This document shows positions 57,674-64,000 of a stretch of DNA of 64,000 bases, one piece after another. Every line of letters begins with the position of its first letter. Within the stretch, counting starts at the first letter, position 1. The stretch covers positions 2,083,348-2,147,347 of the forward strand of contig JAJFZO010000583.1 of NCBI GenBank assembly GCA_021397835.1. The letters are read 5' to 3'. A program made the position numbers and the translations under genes. The notes below the pieces were generated by a model. That model was not told where the DNA came from. It did not search any database and saw nothing but the letters and a program-made list of their open reading frames with translations. The stretch is from Moringa oleifera. Lineage: Eukaryota > Streptophyta > Magnoliopsida > Brassicales > Moringaceae.

Positions 57674-58783
57674 TCACGAACAAACTTAAGAAATTAGAAT
57701 GGAAAATAAGAACTCTTCCTAAAGAAAAGTAAAATAAGACAAGTGCATTTTTCTATATCTATCTTGTTTTTTCAAGCTTTCCTATCTTTATGATAATGTA
57801 AAGCTATAAGGTATAATTTGTTGACAATGTCTGAGTTCCATTTAATTTCAGTCTTTAACCTGCCAAACTTTTAACATTTGATAATTCAGCATAAACATCC
57901 CCTCGTAGAAATTTAAAGCTAAAAGATCACTTGTTGCTTATTGAATCTTAAATGATCAAATACTATTTTCCATGGTTCAAAGAAAAAGAAACTATCATTC
58001 CTTTTATTTTTAACGATGACGTCCAAATGATGCTGATTAAATCTTTGACACGAGGATGCTTCCGGAGGGAGAAAGATCCTGCAATGATGATTAAGAAATG
58101 AAATGTTGAACTTGGAATTGAGTGCAAAACGGAGGAAAGCGAAACGTTGGAATTCACCGAAAAAGTTATGAAATTGCTTTCACTTCTTTTCAGCCCTATT
58201 ATTATTATTTTTTTTTCATTTTTTCCCATTACTCCTTTACATTGTTTCTTTAACATGGGTTTGCGAGAAAGAGAAAAAAAGAGAAGAAATTGGCTTGCGT
58301 GCTTTCACTTAACAAAAGACGTTCTTAGCTCAAGAAAAAAAATATTCAATTCGAATTTTCCCCATGTAACTCCTTAATTCATATTAATAACGTTCAAACC
58401 GTTTAAAGGAATAGATTTTTTTAGTTCAACTTAATCAATCGAGATTTAATAAGTTGGGATAAACTGAAAGTGGGATTTATTTAGAGGGAGCAAGGTTAAG
58501 CCTTAGTTTTTACATGGTTGTTACCCACCAATCATTCTTGAACACCACAAAATTCAATAAACTACTCAGAAAAAAATGTTTCGCAAAGTTATCTATAAGA
58601 GCCAAAACATCAAAATTGCAACACTATCGAAAGACATGTGATAGACAATTTGTCGATACGTTTCAAACTTCGATAAGAAAAATTTAATATTCTAAACTTT
58701 AACGAATCAATGAAAGGCGATTAAATTTATAATCCTTTATCCTTTAGATTCATATAGTATTATTGACAAAATCGTTAATTTCA
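57674..58783. other. Minus-array spacer (representative)
   Basis: Promoter-distal region and 3' flank between gene 2 and gene 3. It holds a T-rich/ATT run (58,196-58,222) and short plus-strand open frames of 66-89 codons that overlap the promoter and spacer. These change length between units and have no family, so no gene is called. Confidence 0.6.
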
Positions 58784-59140
58784 TCAAGCGGAAGGTGCTG
58801 GTGAAATAACAATCGAAGAACAATCATCCCAAACTTTAGTGATCTTTGATAGTATCGTTGACTCTTTTCCCTTATACTTGGGGTTTTCGAGTTCTCGTAT
58901 CGCGAGTGCTTGATGACAAACTTTGCCTTGTGCCACCAATTCACGACAACATTTAGAGCTGATGGTACCCGCGTCGAAGATACCAGACTTGATCTCCGCC
59001 ACACAACTTAAATCTAACTTGTACTTAAGACAATGGTATCTTTCCACGATGTTTTCCTGTGCAAAGCCTTGCGGAGCTAAGTTCGCCATTCCTACTAAAA
59101 CCAATAAGACCATAGTTGAATAAATGCTGAAATTTGACAT
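58784..59140 (-). CDS. Prolamin-like secreted protein, minus-array gene 3
   Basis: Protein identical to minus gene 2. Silent changes include CTC for CTG at Leu-84 (58,889 region, 'ttttcgagttc') and TCA rather than TCC at the Ser-113 codon ('ctggtgaaataac'). TATA at 59,221-59,230. No lesions. Confidence 0.9.
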   Translation of the reverse strand: MSNFSIYSTMVLLVLVGMANLAPQGFAQENIVERYHCLKYKLDLSCVAEIKSGIFDAGTISSKCCRELVAQGKVCHQALAIRELENPKYKGKESTILSKITKVWDDCSSIVISPAPSA

Positions 59141-60503
59141 GATTAGTGAGGTAAGAAATTTTTGTTGTTTCAAATGGGGTGAGATGTTGTTGGTTGATGT
59201 TCATGCCATAAGTGAAATCAATTTATATGCAGCAATGAGATATTTAATCTCGAAGACGTGTCACATTAATATCAATTACCATACATGTAACAACATCATC
59301 TTTATTGCAACCTCCAACAACGTCCAAGTTAAGTCATTAATTGTGAGAAGAAAAAGTGAAAAGAAGTTACGTTTTCAATATGTTGTTAGGTAATCACGAA
59401 CAAACTTAAGAAATTAGAATGGAAAATAAGAACTCTTCCTAAAGAAAAGTAAAATAAGACAAGTGCATTTTTCTATATCTATCTTATTTTTTCAAGCTTT
59501 CCTATCTTTATGATAATGTAAAGCTATAAGGTATAATTTGTTGACAATGTCTGAGTTCCATTTAATTTCAGTCTTTAACCTGCCAAACTTTTAACATTTG
59601 ATAATTCAGCATAAACATCCCCTCGTAGAAATTTAAAGCTAAAAGATCACTTGTTGCTTATTGAATCTTAAATGATCAAATACTATTTTCCATGGTTCAA
59701 AGAAAAAGAAACTATCATTCCTTTTATTTTTAACGATGACGTCCAAATGATGCTGATTAAATCTTTGACACGAGGATGCTTCCGGAGGGAGAAAGATCCT
59801 GCAATGATGATTAAGAAATGAAATGTTGAACTTGGAATTGAGTGCAAAACGGAGGAAAGCGAAACGTTGGAATTCACCGAAAAAGTTATGAAATTGCTTT
59901 CACTTCTTTTCAGCCCTATTATTATTATTTTTTTTTCATTTTTTCCCATTACTCCTTTACATTGTTTCTTTAACATGGGTTTGCGAGAAAGAGAAAAAAA
60001 GAGAAGAAATTGGCTTGCGTGCTTTCACTTAACAAAAGACGTTTTTAGCTCAAGAAAAAAAATATTCAATTCGAATTTTCCCCATGTAACTCCTTAATTC
60101 ATATTAATAACGTTCAAACCGTTTAAAGGAATAGATTTTTTTAGTTCAACTTAATCAATCGAGATTTAATAAGTTGGGATAAACTGAAAGTGGGATTTAT
60201 TTAGAGGGAGCAAGGTTAAGCCTTAGTTTTTACATGGTTGTTACCCACCAATCATTCTTGAACACGACAAAATTCAATAAACTACTCAGAAAAAAATGTT
60301 TCGCAAAGTTATCTATAAGAGCCAAAACATCAAAATTGCAACACTATCGAAAGACATGTGATAGACAATTTGTCGATACGTTTCAAACTTCGATAAGAAA
60401 AATTTAATATTCTAAACTTTAACGAATCAATGAAAGGCGATTAAATTTATAATCCTTTATCCTTTAGATTCATATAGTATTATTGACAAAATCATTAATT
60501 TCA

Positions 60504-60860
60504 TCAAGCGGAAGGTGCTGGGGAAATAACAATCGAAGAACAATCATCCCAAACTTGAGTGATCTTTGATAGTATCGTTGACTCTTTTCCCTTATACTTG
60601 GGGTTTTCCAGTTCTCGTATCGCGAGTGCTTGATGACAAACTTTGCCTTGTGCCACCAATTCACGACAACATTTAGAGCTGATGGTACCCGCGTCGAAGA
60701 TACCAGACTTGATCTCCGCCACACAACTTAAATCTAACTTGTACTTAAGACAATGGTATCTTTCCACGATGTTTTCCTGTGCAAAGCCTTGCGGAGCTAA
60801 GTTCGCCATTCCTACTAAAACCAATAAGATCATAGTTGAATAAATGCTGAAATTTGACAT
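60504..60860 (-). CDS. Prolamin-like secreted protein, minus-array gene 4
   Basis: Differs from minus gene 2 by Val-11 to Ile in the signal peptide ('STMILLVL') and Lys-102 to Gln ('SKITQVWDDC'), the residue also found in the plus-array genes and in truncated minus gene 1. TATA at 60,941-60,950. Its spacer has the longest ATT run, giving the 1,722-bp period to the next gene. Confidence 0.9.
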   Translation of the reverse strand: MSNFSIYSTMILLVLVGMANLAPQGFAQENIVERYHCLKYKLDLSCVAEIKSGIFDAGTISSKCCRELVAQGKVCHQALAIRELENPKYKGKESTILSKITQVWDDCSSIVISPAPSA

Positions 60861-62225
60861 GATTAGTGAGGTAAGAAATTTTTGTTGTTTCAAATGGGGT
60901 GAGATGTTGTTGGTTGATGTTCATGCCATAAGTGAAATCAATTTATATGCAGCAATGAGATATTTAATCTCGAAGACGTGTCACATTAATATCAATTACC
61001 ATACATGTAACAACATCATCTTTATTGCAACCTCCAACAACGTCCAAGTTAAGTCATTAATTGTGAGAAGAAAAAGTGAAAAGAAGTTACGTTTTCAATA
61101 TGTTGTTAGGTAATCACGAACAAACTTAAGAAATTAGAATGGAAAATAAGAACTCTTCCTAAAGAAAAGTAAAATAAGACAAGTGCATTTTTCTATATCT
61201 ATCTTATTTTTTCAAGCTTTCCTATCTTTATGATAATGTAAAGCTATAAGGTATAATTTGTTGACAATGTCTGAGTTCCATTTAATTTCAGTCTTTAACC
61301 TGCCAAACTTTTAACATTTGATAATTCAGCATAAACATCCCCTCCTAGAAATTTAAAGCTAAAAGATCACTTGTTGCTTATTGAATCTTAAATGATCAAA
61401 TACTATTTTCCATGGTTCAAAGAAAAAGAAACTATCATTCCTTTTATTTTTAACGATGACGTCCAAATGATGCTGATTAAATCTTTGACACGAGGATGCT
61501 TCCGGAGGGAGAAAGATCCTGCAATGATGATTAAGAAATGAAATGTTGAACTTGGAATTGAGTGCAAAACGGAGGAAAGCGAAACGTTGGAATTCACCGA
61601 AAAAGTTATGAAATTGCTTTCACTTCTTTTCAGCCCTATTATTATTATTATTATTTTTCATTTTTTCCCATTACTCCTTTACATTGTTTCTTTAACATGG
61701 GTTTGCGAGAAAGAGAAAAAAAGAGAAGAAATTGGCTTGCGTGCTTTCACTTAACAAAAGACGTTTTTAGCTCAAGAAAAAAAATATTCAATTCGAATTT
61801 TCCCCATGTAACTCCTTAATTCATATTAATAACGTTCAAACCGTTTAAAGGAATAGATTTTTTTAGTTCAACTTAATCAATCGAGATTTAATAAGTTGGG
61901 ATAAACTGAAAGTGGGATTTATTTAGAGGGAGCAAGGTTAAGCCTTAGTTTTTACATGGTTGTTACCCACCAATCATTCTTGAACACAACAAAATTTAAT
62001 AAACTACTCAGAAAAAAATGTTTCGCAAAGTTATCTATAAGAGCCAAAACATCAAAATTGCAACACTATCGAAAGACATGTGATAGACAATTTGTCGATA
62101 CGTTTCAAACTTCGATAAGAAAAATTTAATATTCTAAACTTTAACGAATCAATGAAAGGCGATTAAATTTATAATCCTTTATCCTTTAGATTCATATAGT
62201 ATTATTGACAAAATCATTAATTTCA

Positions 62226-62582
62226 TCAAGCGGAAGGTGCTGGGGAAATAACAATCGAAGAACAATCATCCCAAACTTTAGTGATCTTTGATAGTATCGT
62301 TGACTCTTTTCCCTTATACTTGGGGTTTTCCAGTTCTCGTATCGCGAGTGCTTCATGACAAACTTTGCCTTGTGCCACCAATTCACGACAACATTTAGAG
62401 CTGATGGTACCCGCGTCGAAGATACCAGACTTGATCTCCGCCACACAACTTAAATCTAACTTGTACTTAAGACAATGGTATCTTTCCACGATGTTTTCCT
62501 GTGCAAAGCCTTGCGGAGCTAAGTTCGCCATTCCTACTAAAACCAATAAGACCATAGTTGAATAAATGCTGAAATTTGACAT
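62226..62582 (-). CDS. Prolamin-like secreted protein, minus-array gene 5
   Basis: Differs from minus gene 2 by Gln-77 to Glu ('KVCHEALAI'), which is the ancestral-looking state because the plus-array genes and pseudogenes P1-P4 also have Glu here. TATA at 62,663-62,672. No lesions. Confidence 0.9.
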   Translation of the reverse strand: MSNFSIYSTMVLLVLVGMANLAPQGFAQENIVERYHCLKYKLDLSCVAEIKSGIFDAGTISSKCCRELVAQGKVCHEALAIRELENPKYKGKESTILSKITKVWDDCSSIVISPAPSA

Positions 62583-63944
62583 GATTAGTGAGGTAAGAAA
62601 TTTTTGTTGTTTCAAATGGGGTGAGATGTTGTTGGTTGATGTTCATGCCATAAGTGAAATCAATTTATATGCAGCAATGAGATATTTAATCTCGAAGACG
62701 TGTCACATTAATATCAATTACCATACATGTAACAACATCATCTTTATTGCAACCTCCAACAACGTCCAAGTTAAGTCATTAATTGTGAGAAGAAAAAGTG
62801 AAAAGAAGTTACGTTTTCAATATGTTGTTAGGTAATCACGAACAAACTTAAGAAATTAGAATGGAAAATAAGAACTCTTCCTAAAGAAAAGTAAAATAAG
62901 ACAAGTGCATTTATCTATATCTATCTTATTTTTTCAAGCTTTCCTATCTTTATGATAATGTAAAGCTATAAGGTATAATTTGTTGACAATGTCTGAGTTC
63001 CATTTAATTTCAGTCTTTAACCTGCCAAACTTTTAACATTTGATAATTCAGCATAAACATCCCCTCGTAGAAATTTAAAGCTAAAAGATCACTTGTTGCT
63101 TATTGAATCTTAAATGATCAAATACTATTTTCCATGGTTCAAAGAAAAAGAAACTATCATTCCTTTTATTTTTAACGATGACGTCCAAATGATGCTAATT
63201 AAATCTTTGACACGAGGATGCTTCCGGAGGGAGAAAGATCCTGCAATGATGATTAAGAAATGAAATGTTGAACTTGGAATTGAGTGCAAAACGGAGGAAA
63301 GCAAAACGTTGGAATTCACCAAAAAAGTTATGAAATTGCTTTCACTTCTTTTCAGCCCTATTATTATTTTTTTTTTTCATTTTTTCCCATTACTCCTTTA
63401 CATTGTTTCTTTAACATGGGTTTGCGAGAAAGAGAAAAAAAGAGAAGAAATTGGCTTGCGTGCTTTCACTTAACAAAAGACGATTTTAGCTCAAGAAAAA
63501 AAATATTCAATTCGAATTTTCCCCATGTAACTCCTTAATTCATATTAATAACGTTCAAACCGTTTAAAGGAATAGATTTTTTTAGTTCAACTTAATCAAT
63601 CGAGATTTAATAAGTTGGGATAAACTGAAAGTGGGATTTATTTAGAAGGAGCAAGGTTAAGCCTTAGTTTTTACATGGTTGTTACCCACCAATCATTCTT
63701 GAACACCACAAAATTCAATAAACGACTCAGAAAAAAATGTTTCGCAAAGTTATCTATAAGAGCCAAAACATCAAAATTGCAACACTATCGAAAGACATGT
63801 GATAGACAATTTGTCGATACGTTTTAATTTTCGATAAGAAAAATTTAATATTCGAAACTTTAACGAATCAATGAAAGGCGATTAAATTTATAATACTTTA
63901 TCCTTTAGATTCATATAGTATTATTGACAAAATCGTTAATTTCA

Positions 63945-64000
63945 TCAGGCGGAAGGTGCTGGTGAAATAACAATCGAAGAACAATCATCCCAAACTTTAG
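63945..64000 (-). CDS. Minus-array gene 6, 3' end only (cut by window)
   Basis: Only the last 18 codons and the stop are inside the window: 'KVWDDCSSIVISPAPSA' with the sixth cysteine, then TGA at 63,945-63,947. The spacing of 1,719 bp from gene 5 and the exact match in frame show that the array continues to the right. Confidence 0.85.
   Translation of the reverse strand, partial: KVWDDCSSIVISPAPSA

Larger units (their letters stand above)
55381..64000 (-). repeat. Minus-strand tandem array, ~1,720-bp unit, prolamin-like genes
   Basis: Gene starts are at 55,699, 57,420, 59,140, 60,860 and 62,582; the sixth is cut by the window end. Periods of 1,719-1,722 bp differ through a T/ATT run near 56,478, 58,198, 59,918, 61,638 and 63,360. 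Units are nearly identical over coding region, promoter and spacer. Orientation is opposite to the 1,815-bp array, and the two unit types align only in the coding region, promoter and scattered spacer blocks. Confidence 0.95.

Noticed and set aside
1..64000. tRNA or rRNA genes
   Set aside because: No cloverleaf with a conserved T-arm 'GGTTCGAATCC'-type box and no rRNA-like GC-rich blocks were seen by eye; a tRNAscan run would settle it.

Overview
The window is nuclear DNA from a flowering plant, most likely a dicot; the species cannot be fixed from sequence alone. The evidence is AT-rich spacers with TATA-box promoters, intronless F-box/DUF295 genes, Ty1/copia and CACTA-like relics, fragments of plant immune-receptor genes, and many small secreted six-cysteine proteins of the prolamin-like (ECA1/EC1-related) type.

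Layout. (1) 1-16,928 and about 33,841-51,075 are two direct copies (A and B) of one segment, about 33.8 kb apart at their left ends. Each holds, in order: the promoter-side remnant of a prolamin-like unit, a truncated copia gag-protease relic, a CACTA-like element carrying receptor-kinase debris (copy A also carries NLR debris), a full-length F-box/DUF295 gene, a long gene-poor AT-rich stretch, and decayed minus-strand prolamin-like genes. (2) Between them, 16,929-33,182 is a head-to-tail array of nine plus-strand prolamin-like genes on a 1,815-bp period, with nine identical predicted mature proteins. (3) From 48.8 kb to the window end, minus-strand paralogs follow: four dead copies, one copy truncated by a 166-bp deletion, four intact copies on a 1,720-bp period, and a sixth array member cut by the window edge.

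The two prolamin-like lineages encode 118-residue precursors with a signal peptide and six cysteines at identical positions (37, 46, 64, 65, 75, 107). They share core-promoter blocks with the TATA box exactly 90 bp before the ATG, so they are ancient paralogs that were each amplified recently and separately, in opposite orientations. By family knowledge such proteins act outside the cell and are often expressed in the egg cell, synergids or other reproductive tissue; the sequence does not show where these are expressed. The F-box protein would be an SCF substrate adaptor in the cytoplasm or nucleus. A functional link between it and the secreted peptides is only positional.

The rest is mostly duplicated, decaying non-coding sequence. 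The most notable features are the near-perfect homogenisation of the nine-gene array, an 817-bp identity tract across the two F-box copies, a repeated CAG-to-TAG stop exactly at the signal-peptide boundary in dead copies, and a transposon-like element holding fragments of immune-receptor genes. All comparisons were made by eye.
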